A stretch of 13,645 nucleotides of DNA. Origin: an uncultured Verrucomicrobiales bacterium. GTDB taxonomy: Bacteria; Verrucomicrobiota; Verrucomicrobiia; Limisphaerales; JACDHS01. A program made the translations under genes and the position numbers. This document shows positions 1-6,512 of the stretch, piece by piece. The notes under the pieces were generated by a model, which was given only the letters and a program-made list of their open reading frames with translations, did no database searches and was not told where the DNA came from. The stretch lies in the NCBI GenBank assembly GCA_937983475.1, contig CALJZV010000171.1, forward strand, positions 1 through 13,645, given 5' to 3'. Positions within the stretch are counted from its first letter, which is position 1, and each line of letters starts with the position of its first letter.

Positions 1-3
1 ACA

Positions 4-1209
4 TCAAACACTCGGCGGCTTCGATTGAGAAGATCCGGCGCGAGCTGGGTTTTGAACCGCGTGTGCGGTGCCGCGAGGGTTTGGAGCGGCTGTGGAAGTC
101 GCTTGCATCAGCGCCTTGAGGGCGTCGTGGCGCTGGTCCTTTTTCATTTTCCCAAAAGCTTCCACGGCGTCGTAAAACCGTTCCAGGTCGCCGTCGTGCT
201 GGGTCAGCAGGCTCCGGAAAGCGGGCACCAGATCGTAGTAAAGCGACACGGTGTTGAGCTGGGCATTGTTGAGCGGGCCTTCAAACCAGTGGTCGTAACC
301 TGCAAACCCGTTCCACTCGGCTTTTAATTTCTCATAAGTTTCGCGCATTCCGGCGATGATGCGGCGCTTTTGATCGCGCAGTTCAACATCGCTCAAGCCG
401 GGCTTGTTATCTGCTGCCGCTTGATTGTAGAGCGCTTCGAGTCGGTCTCGCGTTTGGCGAACGAGTTGGATGAACTGTTCCTTGCGAGCGCGGGATTGCA
501 GATATTTTTCTCGGGTGGCACTGTCGGACTTGGTAGCCAGCCAGCGGCGCACGCCTTCCTCGCCAACGGCTGTGGCAAACGCCTCGTTGAAGTCGCTGTC
601 TCCGCTGATGAACAGCCGTTGATGCGCCAGCTCGTGAAAGATGGTTTCAATCAGCGCAGTGTCGCCGTCATACACAAAGGTGTTGAGCACCGGATCCTTG
701 AACCAGCCCAGCTTCGAGTAGGCGTCCACGCCCCCGACATACACGTCGTACCCTTTGCGCCGAAGTTTTTCCGCGTAGTTCTCGGCATCCTTCTCGGTGA
801 AATAGCCGCGGTACTTGGCGCTGCCGACAAACGGATACCACCAGGCTTTGGGTTCCATGGAAAACTCCGGCGCGGCATGAACATTCCAAACCACGTGCTC
901 GCGTCCCAAATCGGCATAGCGCAGGTAATGGCCGTCTGGATCCAGCCCCAGCTCCTTCTCGGCAAAGCGCCGCGCTTCCAGGATCAACTCAAGCTTAGTT
1001 TTTAATTTCCCGGGAGTTCCGGGCTGGGCCAGGACCTTTTCGATGGGTTTTTGCTTCTGGAAAATCTCCAACTGCCCGCCCACGGCCTGGGAATAAAACT
1101 TCGCCATTTGGCATCCTGTCAGGACTACAGCCAAAAGGATGGCCACCACAATGTAGAAGATTTTTTTCCGTCGCACTCGGCCATCACAGTAGCACCGGGG
1201 CGGTTTCAT
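4..1209 (-). CDS. Predicted zinc aminopeptidase, lipoprotein-like (COG4324 type)
   Basis: Encodes 401 residues that I assign to the predicted aminopeptidase family (COG4324/PF10023). The key evidence is HELAH at residues 192-196, a gluzincin HExxH zinc motif. It is followed by FNEAFA, where Glu209 is the likely third zinc ligand. The N-terminus has a basic start, a hydrophobic segment (about residues 17-31) and a lipobox LTGC with the acceptor Cys33, so the protein is probably exported and lipid-anchored. The region DPVLNTFVYDGDTALIETIFHELAH is typical of the family in spacing and composition. The length is slightly above the usual 340-370 residues because of a low-complexity, Ala/Pro/Ser-rich tail after about residue 370. 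The start is uncertain: ATG at 1209 gives a Cys-containing leader MKPPRCYCDGR before the signal peptide, and the GTG codon at residue 12 would give a cleaner signal peptide. Neither has a good ribosome binding site. Substrate unknown. The gene diverges from the propeller gene. Confidence 0.82.
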   Translation of the reverse strand: MKPPRCYCDGRVRRKKIFYIVVAILLAVVLTGCQMAKFYSQAVGGQLEIFQKQKPIEKVLAQPGTPGKLKTKLELILEARRFAEKELGLDPDGHYLRYADLGREHVVWNVHAAPEFSMEPKAWWYPFVGSAKYRGYFTEKDAENYAEKLRRKGYDVYVGGVDAYSKLGWFKDPVLNTFVYDGDTALIETIFHELAHQRLFISGDSDFNEAFATAVGEEGVRRWLATKSDSATREKYLQSRARKEQFIQLVRQTRDRLEALYNQAAADNKPGLSDVELRDQKRRIIAGMRETYEKLKAEWNGFAGYDHWFEGPLNNAQLNTVSLYYDLVPAFRSLLTQHDGDLERFYDAVEAFGKMKKDQRHDALKALMQATSTAAPNPRGTAHAVQNPARAGSSQSKPPSV

Positions 1210-1263
1210 TCAACCGGCGGCGAGGCAAATTTTTTCCAATGGACGCCCTGCGGTCTGGTTCGG

Positions 1264-1284
1264 GGCGAAAGCGCTTGTTTCGCC
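1264..1284. repeat. 7-bp inverted repeat in divergent promoter region
   Basis: GGCGAAA at 1264-1270 is the exact reverse complement of TTTCGCC at 1278-1284, with a 7-base spacer. It lies in the 118-bp gap between two divergent genes and overlaps the candidate -35 of the rightward promoter. It could be an operator or a chance hairpin; the sequence alone does not decide. Confidence 0.4.
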
Positions 1285-1303
1285 TGGATGCAGGTGCTAT
1301 AGC
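1275..1303 (+). promoter_or_regulatory. Candidate extended -10 promoter for the propeller gene
   Basis: TTGTTT at 1275-1280 and TATAGC at 1298-1303 are separated by 17 bases. A TG dinucleotide one base before the -10 (TGcTATAGC) fits an extended -10 promoter. The -35 matches consensus only in its first three bases. The site lies about 25 bases before the ATG at 1328, giving a short leader without a recognisable ribosome binding site. Confidence 0.35.
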
Positions 1304-1327
1304 AACCGCCACGAACACGCCAATGTT

Positions 1328-2656
1328 ATGAAACGCTTTTGCCTCATTTTGTCCGTGGCCGCTTGTTTGAACGGGATGCCTGACTCCGTCCTGGCGGGCA
1401 ACTGGCCCCAATGGCGCGGTCCCAACTTCAACGGCTCGACCTCGGAGAAAAATTTGCCCACAACCTGGAGCAAGACCGAGAATGTGGCCTGGGTGGCTCC
1501 AATGCCCGGCCTCAGCGGTGCCACGCCGGCGGTTTGGGGCGATCATGTGTTTGTCACCAGCCCCGACGCGCAAAAAAATCTGCTGCTTTATTGCCTGGAC
1601 CGCCGCACCGGCAAGGTGCTGTGGGAAAAGCAGGTGGGTGTGGGCGACCGGACCATCGGGCGCAACAACATGGCGTCGCCGTCGCCGGCGACCGATGGCA
1701 AGTCGGTGTATGTGATGTTCGGCACGGGCGATTTGGCGGCGTACGACTTCAGTGGAAAGGAATTATGGCACCGCAATCTGGCCAAGGAATACGGCAAGTT
1801 TTCGCTGATGTGGCTCTACGGTTCCAGCCCGCTCCTCTACAAGGGGCGTTTGTACGTTCAAGTGCTTCAGCGCGATCCACCGGATGATTATTCCCACGCT
1901 TTGGACGACAAGCCCACGCGGGAGTCCTACGTGCTGTGCATTGACGCCAAAACCGGGAAGAATGTCTGGCGACAGATCCGGCCCACCGAGGCGCTCAAGG
2001 AATCGCAGGAATCCTACGCGACACCCATTCCGTTCAAGGGCAAAAACGGGGAGGAAATCCTCATCCTCGGCGGTGATGTGATCACCGGCCACAGCCCCAA
2101 GGATGGCAAGGAAATCTGGCGTTGCGGCGGATTGAACCAGAAAAACAGCCCATGGTGGCGCATTGTTCCCTCGCCGGTGACCGGCGACGGGTTGATCTTT
2201 GCCTTCGCGCCCAAGAAAGAACCGGTGTTTGCCATTCGCGATGGCGGCAAGGGCCTGATTACTGACACGCATGTCGCCTGGCAATTTGACGAGTACGCGA
2301 CCGATTGCGTCACCCCGCTTTACTACAACAACCGCCTGTATGTGTTTGATGGCGACCGTCAGGTGATGACCTGCCTGGAGCCGGCGACAGGCAAAAAACT
2401 TTGGCAGGGCAACATGGGCGTGCGCGAAATCTTCCGTTCATCGCCCACCGCTGCCGATGGGAAAATATACTGCATCAGCGAGCCGGGAACGGTCTTCGTC
2501 CTGGAGGCTGGCGACGAATTCAAGATTCTCTCCACCATTAAAATGAGCGAGGAGCCTTGCCGGTCCTCCATAGCCATTGCCTCCGGGCAGTTATTCATCC
2601 GCACGGCAGAGAATTTGTACTGCATCGGCAAGCCGGCGGCGGCGAAGGAGAAGTGA
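1328..2656 (+). CDS. Exported PQQ-like beta-propeller repeat protein
   Basis: Encodes 442 residues. A signal peptide (residues 1-23, ending in VLA) is followed by the mature start GNWPQWRGP, which is typical of secreted PQQ-like (BamB/quinoprotein dehydrogenase fold) proteins in Verrucomicrobia and Planctomycetes. Propeller blades are visible as repeated signatures: DRRTGKVLWEKQV, FSGKELWHRNL, DAKTGKNVWR, PKDGKEIWR and EPATGKKLWQG, each followed by short beta strands. These are the classic W-containing blade ends. No haem-binding CxxCH is present, so the PQQ-cytochrome alcohol dehydrogenase type is unlikely, and I cannot tell whether PQQ binds. The likely location is the periplasm. The family is large and function is not defined by the fold; many members sit near polysaccharide or sulfatase genes, but no such neighbour is present here. 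The ATG at 1328 is the only sensible start because it opens the signal peptide directly. Confidence 0.88.
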   Translation: MKRFCLILSVAACLNGMPDSVLAGNWPQWRGPNFNGSTSEKNLPTTWSKTENVAWVAPMPGLSGATPAVWGDHVFVTSPDAQKNLLLYCLDRRTGKVLWEKQVGVGDRTIGRNNMASPSPATDGKSVYVMFGTGDLAAYDFSGKELWHRNLAKEYGKFSLMWLYGSSPLLYKGRLYVQVLQRDPPDDYSHALDDKPTRESYVLCIDAKTGKNVWRQIRPTEALKESQESYATPIPFKGKNGEEILILGGDVITGHSPKDGKEIWRCGGLNQKNSPWWRIVPSPVTGDGLIFAFAPKKEPVFAIRDGGKGLITDTHVAWQFDEYATDCVTPLYYNNRLYVFDGDRQVMTCLEPATGKKLWQGNMGVREIFRSSPTAADGKIYCISEPGTVFVLEAGDEFKILSTIKMSEEPCRSSIAIASGQLFIRTAENLYCIGKPAAAKEK

Positions 2657-2661
2657 GGATT

Positions 2662-2752
2662 AATGACCAAGGACAAAGGACCAAGGTCCAATGACCAGCC
2701 TCAAGGAACGCACTTGATACTTTGGTTTTTTGGTCCTTGAACATTGGTCATT
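2662..2752. repeat. 91-bp imperfect palindrome made of TGACCAA/GGACCAA units
   Basis: It begins six bases after the propeller stop and ends 25 bases before the Nudix start. The outer arms AATGACCAA (2662-2670) and TTGGTCATT (2744-2752) are perfect complements. The inner arms AAGGACCAA (2676-2684) and TTGGTCCTT (2730-2738) are also perfect, with 5-base internal loops between them. A smaller palindrome, GGACC-AA-GGTCC (2678-2689), and extra copies of the unit (CCAATGACCA at 2688-2697, GTCATTG at 2754-2760) lie inside or beside it. In RNA this would form a long hairpin with a 45-base loop. It could act as an mRNA 3' end or stability element, or be one copy of a dispersed repeat. Similar degenerate short-unit intergenic repeats are common in this phylum in my experience. 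Confidence 0.7.
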
Positions 2753-2777
2753 TGTCATTGGCTGTCCTGTTCGCCCC

Positions 2778-3296
2778 ATGCCGTTGCCGTATAAAATATC
2801 GACGCTGCTCTACTGCTTCAACGATCAGGATGAAGTGTTGCTCCTGGAGCGCGCCCAGGAGCCCAACCGCGGTTGCTGGAGCCCGTGCGGCGGCAAGTTG
2901 ATCCAGGACCTTGGCGAGTCGCCTTACGCCTGCGCCTGCCGTGAGGCTCAAGAGGAAATGGGGCTGGAGCTTCGACCAACCGATTTGCATCTGACCGGCA
3001 TTGTCAGTGAGCATGGTTATCAGGGCGCGGCCCATTGGTTGATGTTTCTGTTCGAGGTCAAGCCCAGGCTTAAGGCCGTGCCCGCGGACCACCGCGAAGG
3101 ACGGTTTCATTTTTTTAAAAGGAGCGAGTTGGCCACGCTGACCATGCCGCAGACGGATTTGGAGCAAATCTGGCCATTGTTCTGGCAACACCGGGGCGTT
3201 TTTTTTGCCGCGCACTGCCATTGCCAGGCCGACGGAACGAATCTCTGGACTGTGGAGGAATCGGTCAAACCCAACCTTTCCGCGCATCATGCCTGA
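2778..3296 (+). CDS. Nudix (MutT-type) hydrolase
   Basis: Encodes 172 residues from ATG 2778. An in-frame upstream start at 2730 would add 16 residues read from the palindrome, so I reject it. The Nudix box spans about residues 38-63: GGKLIQDLGE, then seven residues, then REAQEEMGL. The metal-binding REAQEE core (Arg55, Glu56, Glu59, Glu60) is intact. The segment between the glycine and the first Glu47 is two residues longer than in the canonical G-x5-E form. Nudix enzymes cleave nucleoside diphosphates linked to another group; the substrate here cannot be told, and an NTP or dNTP clean-up role like MutT is a guess. The C-terminal part (HCHCQADGTNLW) is rich in His and Cys. The last 8 bases overlap tadA (ATGCCTGA), indicating translational coupling. 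Confidence 0.88.
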   Translation: MPLPYKISTLLYCFNDQDEVLLLERAQEPNRGCWSPCGGKLIQDLGESPYACACREAQEEMGLELRPTDLHLTGIVSEHGYQGAAHWLMFLFEVKPRLKAVPADHREGRFHFFKRSELATLTMPQTDLEQIWPLFWQHRGVFFAAHCHCQADGTNLWTVEESVKPNLSAHHA

Positions 3297-3819
3297 AGAA
3301 CCCATCATTGACCTACAGAGCGATCATTATTTCATGGGCGAAGCCCTGCGGCAGGCCGTTCGCGCCTACGAGGCGGAGGAGGTGCCGGTGGGCGCTGTGA
3401 TAGTTCGCGCCGGACGTGTCATTTCTCGTGCCTACAATCAGGTGGAGTTGCTCAAGGACGCCACCGCTCATGCCGAGATGCTGGCCATCACGCAGGCGGA
3501 GGAGTCGGTGGGCGACTGGCGACTGAACGATTGCACGCTGTATGTGACCAAGGAGCCCTGCCCGATGTGCGCCGGGGCGATTGTGCATGCCCGGTTGGGG
3601 CGGGTGGTGTTTGGCGCAAGCGATCCCAAGGCCGGCGCGGCGGGCAGCGCACTGAACCTGCTGCAGTTTCCAACGCTGAATCATCAGTGCGCAATTTCGG
3701 CGGGGATTCGCGAGCCGGAATGCCGGGTGCTGCTCCAGAATTTTTTCGCGGAGCAGCGTCAGAAAAATGAGGCGGAGAAACAGGGTCGACGCCAATTGGG
3801 CGGGGAAACCCTCAACTGA
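3289..3819 (+). CDS. tadA: tRNA-specific adenosine deaminase TadA
   Basis: Encodes 176 residues. TadA deaminates the wobble adenosine A34 to inosine in tRNA-Arg(ACG), an essential step for reading CGC/CGA codons. All catalytic elements of the cytidine/deoxycytidylate deaminase fold are present: HAE at residues 61-63 (His61 zinc ligand, Glu63 proton shuttle) and PCPMC at 90-94 (Cys91 and Cys94 zinc ligands). TadA-specific features follow, namely VPVGAVIV near residues 32-39, DPKAGAAGS near 112-120 and LNLLQFPTLNH. The start at 3289 is chosen because the true N-terminus (DHYFMGEALRQA) begins shortly after it; a longer frame from 3205 would be read from inside the Nudix gene. The 8-bp overlap suggests coupled translation. 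The C-terminus ends in a basic tail (KQGRRQLGG) and overlaps the end of the opposing CBM48 gene by 8 bp. Confidence 0.95.
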   Translation: MPEEPIIDLQSDHYFMGEALRQAVRAYEAEEVPVGAVIVRAGRVISRAYNQVELLKDATAHAEMLAITQAEESVGDWRLNDCTLYVTKEPCPMCAGAIVHARLGRVVFGASDPKAGAAGSALNLLQFPTLNHQCAISAGIREPECRVLLQNFFAEQRQKNEAEKQGRRQLGGETLN

Positions 3820-4126
3820 CCGCAATCATGGAGACTTTTTCGTTGCGTTCGTTGCGAGCGATGCCCTGTGCCTTGGGGTCCAGAGCGGGTTTGTCATCAA
3901 TGAGGAACTGGTAATGATGGTGGCCGTGATTAAGCGACACCTGCGCCTGCCAGGAGCCGTCCACATGCCGTTTCATCGGGGTGGCGGAAGGATGCCAGTC
4001 ATTGAAATCACCAATCAAATAAACCGTTTGGGCGTCCGGGGCAAAGCAGACGAAATTGACGGGCTTGGACATTTTTTTGGCGGAGTAGCGATTGATTCCG
4101 CTGATGGAGTAATGTTGAGTTGACAT
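3812..4126 (-). CDS. Stand-alone glycogen-binding domain protein (CBM48, AMPK-beta type)
   Basis: Encodes 104 residues, almost entirely one carbohydrate-binding module of family 48, as found in AMPK beta subunits and at the N-terminus of glycogen branching and debranching enzymes. Visible marks are VNFVCFAPDAQTVYLIGDFNDW (residues 23-44) with Trp44, GSWQAQVSL with Trp59, HHYQFLIDD (71-78) and LDP (82-84). These correspond to the beta strands and sugar-stacking tryptophans of the family. There is no catalytic domain and no signal peptide, so it is probably a cytoplasmic protein that binds glycogen or another alpha-glucan and may target a partner. The N-terminal 20 residues are not conserved; Met19 is an alternative start. 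No clear ribosome binding site. It converges on tadA (stops overlap by 8 bp) and diverges from the phosphatase-rpiB operon. Confidence 0.85.
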   Translation of the reverse strand: MSTQHYSISGINRYSAKKMSKPVNFVCFAPDAQTVYLIGDFNDWHPSATPMKRHVDGSWQAQVSLNHGHHHYQFLIDDKPALDPKAQGIARNERNEKVSMIAVS

Positions 4127-4141
4127 GCAATGTTGAGAGCT

Positions 4142-4169
4142 TTGACAGGGACGGAGTAAAAGTTATCAA
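4142..4169 (+). promoter_or_regulatory. Candidate sigma-70 promoter for phosphatase-rpiB-glyA, nearly symmetric
   Basis: A perfect -35 TTGACA (4142-4147) is followed after 16 bases by TATCAA (4164-4169), a 4/6 match to the -10. Read on the other strand the same bases give TTGATA and TGTCAA, so a weaker leftward promoter for the CBM48 gene could share the site. The rightward leader would be about 130 bases to the ATG at 4307. Confidence 0.45.
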
Positions 4170-4306
4170 AAATTTGTGCGCAAAAAATCAAACCGCCCGG
4201 TGGAGGGCAAGTTCAAAGGGAAATCAGGCATTTTTGGCGTGTGGCGAGCGATTTCGCCGTTGACGATTTGCCAGTCCAGCCCCAAGTTCAACCGCGTAAT
4301 TCAGGA

Positions 4307-5203
4307 ATGAAGACCATTCTCTTTGTCTGCACCGGAAATGTCTGCCGCAGCCCGATGGCTGAGGGGCTTTTTCGCCATGCAGTCCAAGGGCGCGGGGAGT
4401 ATCGGGTATTATCAGCCGGTGTTGGCGCCATAGATGGCCAACCGCCCAGCCTTTACGCGGTGCGGGCGCTCAAGGAGCTGGGAATCGACATTTCACGGCA
4501 GCGCAGCCGTATGCTGACCGCCGATCTGGTCAATCAGGCGGACTACATTTTTGGGATGACCCACAATCATGTGGATTCGGTGATGCTCCTGTATCCGCAG
4601 GCCGCGGAGAAAACATTCCTTCTTCGTGAATTCGACGAGACGCTGGACACGTTCGAGAAGGATGTGGCCGACCCGATTGGCGGCTCTTACGAAATCTATG
4701 TCAATTGCCGCGACCAGATTGAACAGGGCATTGCCTCGTTGCTGACTTTTGTTGAACAAACCGCACAGGGCTCGACCATGCACGACTCCAAGCAAACTCT
4801 CATCGCGATTGGCGCCGACCACGGCGGCTTTGAATTGAAGGAAACGCTCAAGGAGCATCTGAAGCGCTACAACATCGCCTGCACCGACTTCGGAACGCAT
4901 TCGACCGCCTCCACGGATTATCCGGATTACGCGCATGCCGTCGCGCAGTCGGTGGCAGAAGGCAGCAGCGAACTGGGCTTGCTGGTTTGCACCTCAGGAG
5001 TGGGCATGAGTATCACCGCCAACAAGGTGCCCGGCGTGCGCGCCGCGCTGGTGTTCAACGAGGAAATGGCTCGTCTTTGCCGCCAGCACAACGACGCCAA
5101 CGTGCTTTGCCTGGGGGCGAAAGTGATTCCCTCAGAGGACGCGACAAAAATTTTGGACGCATTCCTGTCGGCCCATTTTGAAGGTGGCCGTCGACAAGGG
5201 TGA
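4307..5203 (+). CDS. rpiB: Fusion: low-molecular-weight protein phosphatase + ribose-5-phosphate isomerase B
   Basis: Encodes 298 residues with two complete enzymes. Residues 1-152 are a low-molecular-weight phosphatase with the P-loop CTGNVCRS (nucleophile Cys8, Arg14) and the general acid Asp122 in DPIGGS. Residues 164-298 are an RpiB/LacA-type sugar-phosphate isomerase, which interconverts ribose-5-phosphate and ribulose-5-phosphate. Its marks are GADHGG (169-174), STDYPDYA, VCTSGVGMSITANK (227-240, active-site Cys228), RQHNDANVLCLG (259-270) and the C-terminal FEGGRRQ. The linker is about 12 residues (QTAQGSTMHDSK). The canonical RpiB CGTGIG loop is CTSGVG here. In Bacillus the same two activities are adjacent genes (ywlE, an arginine phosphatase, then rpiB) followed by glyA, as here. 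Val12 replaces the Thr that gives YwlE its phosphoarginine preference, so tyrosine or another target is possible. The start is ATG 4307; a GTG at 4241 adds only unconserved residues. The end overlaps glyA. Confidence 0.92.
   Translation: MKTILFVCTGNVCRSPMAEGLFRHAVQGRGEYRVLSAGVGAIDGQPPSLYAVRALKELGIDISRQRSRMLTADLVNQADYIFGMTHNHVDSVMLLYPQAAEKTFLLREFDETLDTFEKDVADPIGGSYEIYVNCRDQIEQGIASLLTFVEQTAQGSTMHDSKQTLIAIGADHGGFELKETLKEHLKRYNIACTDFGTHSTASTDYPDYAHAVAQSVAEGSSELGLLVCTSGVGMSITANKVPGVRAALVFNEEMARLCRQHNDANVLCLGAKVIPSEDATKILDAFLSAHFEGGRRQG
4767..4780 (+). promoter_or_regulatory. Possible internal ribosome binding site and start for RpiB alone
   Basis: AGGG at 4767-4770 lies 7 bases before an in-frame ATG (4778-4780, residue 158 of the fusion), exactly at the linker between the two domains. 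Initiation here would give a free 141-residue RpiB (MHDSKQTLIAIGADHGG), close to the normal length of separate RpiB proteins. It is one of the better Shine-Dalgarno-like contexts in the window. It may be a relic of the ancestral gene start. Confidence 0.35.
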
Positions 5204-6416
5204 CCCCCAAATTGCCTCTGCAATTTGCCTCAAAAAACAACGCCAGCAGGAAAATATCGAGCTGATTGCCAGCGAGAACTTTACCAGCCCCGCCATTATG
5301 GAGGCGCAAGGCTCGGTGTTGACCAACAAATACGCCGAGGGGTATCCCCGCAAGCGCTGGTACGGCGGCTGCGAAAACGTGGACACGGTCGAGCAACTGG
5401 CGATCGACCGCGCCAAAAAACTCTTCGGCGCCGACCACGCAAACGTCCAGCCCCACTCCGGCAGCCAGGCCAACATGGCCGTTTATTTTTCCGTGCTCAA
5501 GCCCGGCGACAAGATGCTGACCATGGACCTGACCCACGGCGGCCATTTGACCCACGGCAACAAGGCGAACTTCTCGGGCAAATTTTTTGAAATCATTCAT
5601 TACGGTGTGCGCAAGGAGGATGAGCGCATTGACTACGATCAACTCGCCGCCATGGCCCGCGAGCACAAACCCAAAATGATCACCGTTGGCGCCAGCGCCT
5701 ATCCGAGGGTCATTGACTTCAAGCGAATGGGCGAAATCGCCCGAGAAGTCGGCGCGTATCTGCTGGCCGATATTGCCCATATCGCCGGATTGATTGCCGC
5801 GGGCATTCATCCCAGCCCTGTTGAACATGCGGACTTTGTCACCACCACCACGCACAAGACGTTGCGGGGGCCCCGCGGCGGATTGATTCTCTGCAAGGAA
5901 AAATACGCCAAGGACATTGATTCGCAGGCGTTCCCCGGCATCCAGGGCGGCCCGCTCATGCACGTGATTGCCGCCAAGGCCGTTTGCTTTCAGGAGGCAC
6001 TCCAGCCGGGCTTCAAGGAATATCAGCAGCAGATTGTCAAAAACGCCAGGGCTTTCGCCGCGGGGATGCAGCGGAACAATTTCCGGTTGGTCAGCGGCGG
6101 CACCGAAAACCATCTCATGCTGGTGGACGTGGGCGCGCGCAACCTTACCGGCAAGGAATCCCAGGCTGCTCTGGACGAGGCCGGCATCACGGTCAACAAG
6201 AACACCATTCCCTTTGAAACCCGCTCTCCGTTCCAGGCCAGCGGCATTCGCCTTGGCACACCGGCTGTCACCACCCGCGGCATGAAGGAGGCCGAAATGG
6301 CCGCCATTGCTGACATGATTGCCGAGGTGCTTTGCGACATCAAGAACCTTGACGCCGCCCACAAGGTCAGGCAACGTGTCCGCGATTTGACTGCTCGGTT
6401 TCCCCTGCCATATTGA
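5178..6416 (+). CDS. glyA: Serine hydroxymethyltransferase
   Basis: Encodes 412 residues, the usual length for bacterial SHMT. This PLP enzyme converts serine and tetrahydrofolate to glycine and 5,10-methylene-THF, the main one-carbon source for purine and thymidylate synthesis. Motifs seen: ELIASENFTSPAIMEAQGS (residues 28-46), TNKYAEGYP, HSGSQANMAVY, ADIAHIAGLIAAG (198-210; Asp198 and His201 contact PLP) and TTTTHKTLRGPRGG with the Schiff-base Lys227. No ATG exists near the N-terminus: the first in-frame start is TTG 5178, with GTG 5184 the alternative. Both lie inside the end of the rpiB fusion (26-bp overlap in another frame), so translation is probably coupled to it. The family motif YPGKRYYGG reads YPRKRWYGG here, a mild deviation. 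The gene is followed by a 147-bp gap before rho. Confidence 0.96.
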   Translation: MKVAVDKGDPQIASAICLKKQRQQENIELIASENFTSPAIMEAQGSVLTNKYAEGYPRKRWYGGCENVDTVEQLAIDRAKKLFGADHANVQPHSGSQANMAVYFSVLKPGDKMLTMDLTHGGHLTHGNKANFSGKFFEIIHYGVRKEDERIDYDQLAAMAREHKPKMITVGASAYPRVIDFKRMGEIAREVGAYLLADIAHIAGLIAAGIHPSPVEHADFVTTTTHKTLRGPRGGLILCKEKYAKDIDSQAFPGIQGGPLMHVIAAKAVCFQEALQPGFKEYQQQIVKNARAFAAGMQRNNFRLVSGGTENHLMLVDVGARNLTGKESQAALDEAGITVNKNTIPFETRSPFQASGIRLGTPAVTTRGMKEAEMAAIADMIAEVLCDIKNLDAAHKVRQRVRDLTARFPLPY

Positions 6417-6512
6417 TTAAACTTTGCGGCGCATGGGAGGCCAAATCCCCGACTGAAATCCTAATTTTGAACGATTGTCGGTTTCAGGCATCCAATCTGG
6501 ACGCAGAGTCCT

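Noticed and set aside
2662..2752. Insertion sequence or transposon remnant with transposase
   Set aside because: No transposase frame, no target duplication visible, and the arms are made of short internal units, so only a repeat element is claimed.
3205..3288. N-terminal extension of TadA
   Set aside because: The residues are an out-of-frame reading of the Nudix C-terminus; conserved TadA sequence begins after ATG 3289.
5055..6374. 439-codon open frame on the minus strand across rpiB and glyA
   Set aside because: It is antisense to two strongly conserved enzymes, shows no recognisable domain, and arises from GC-rich codon bias.
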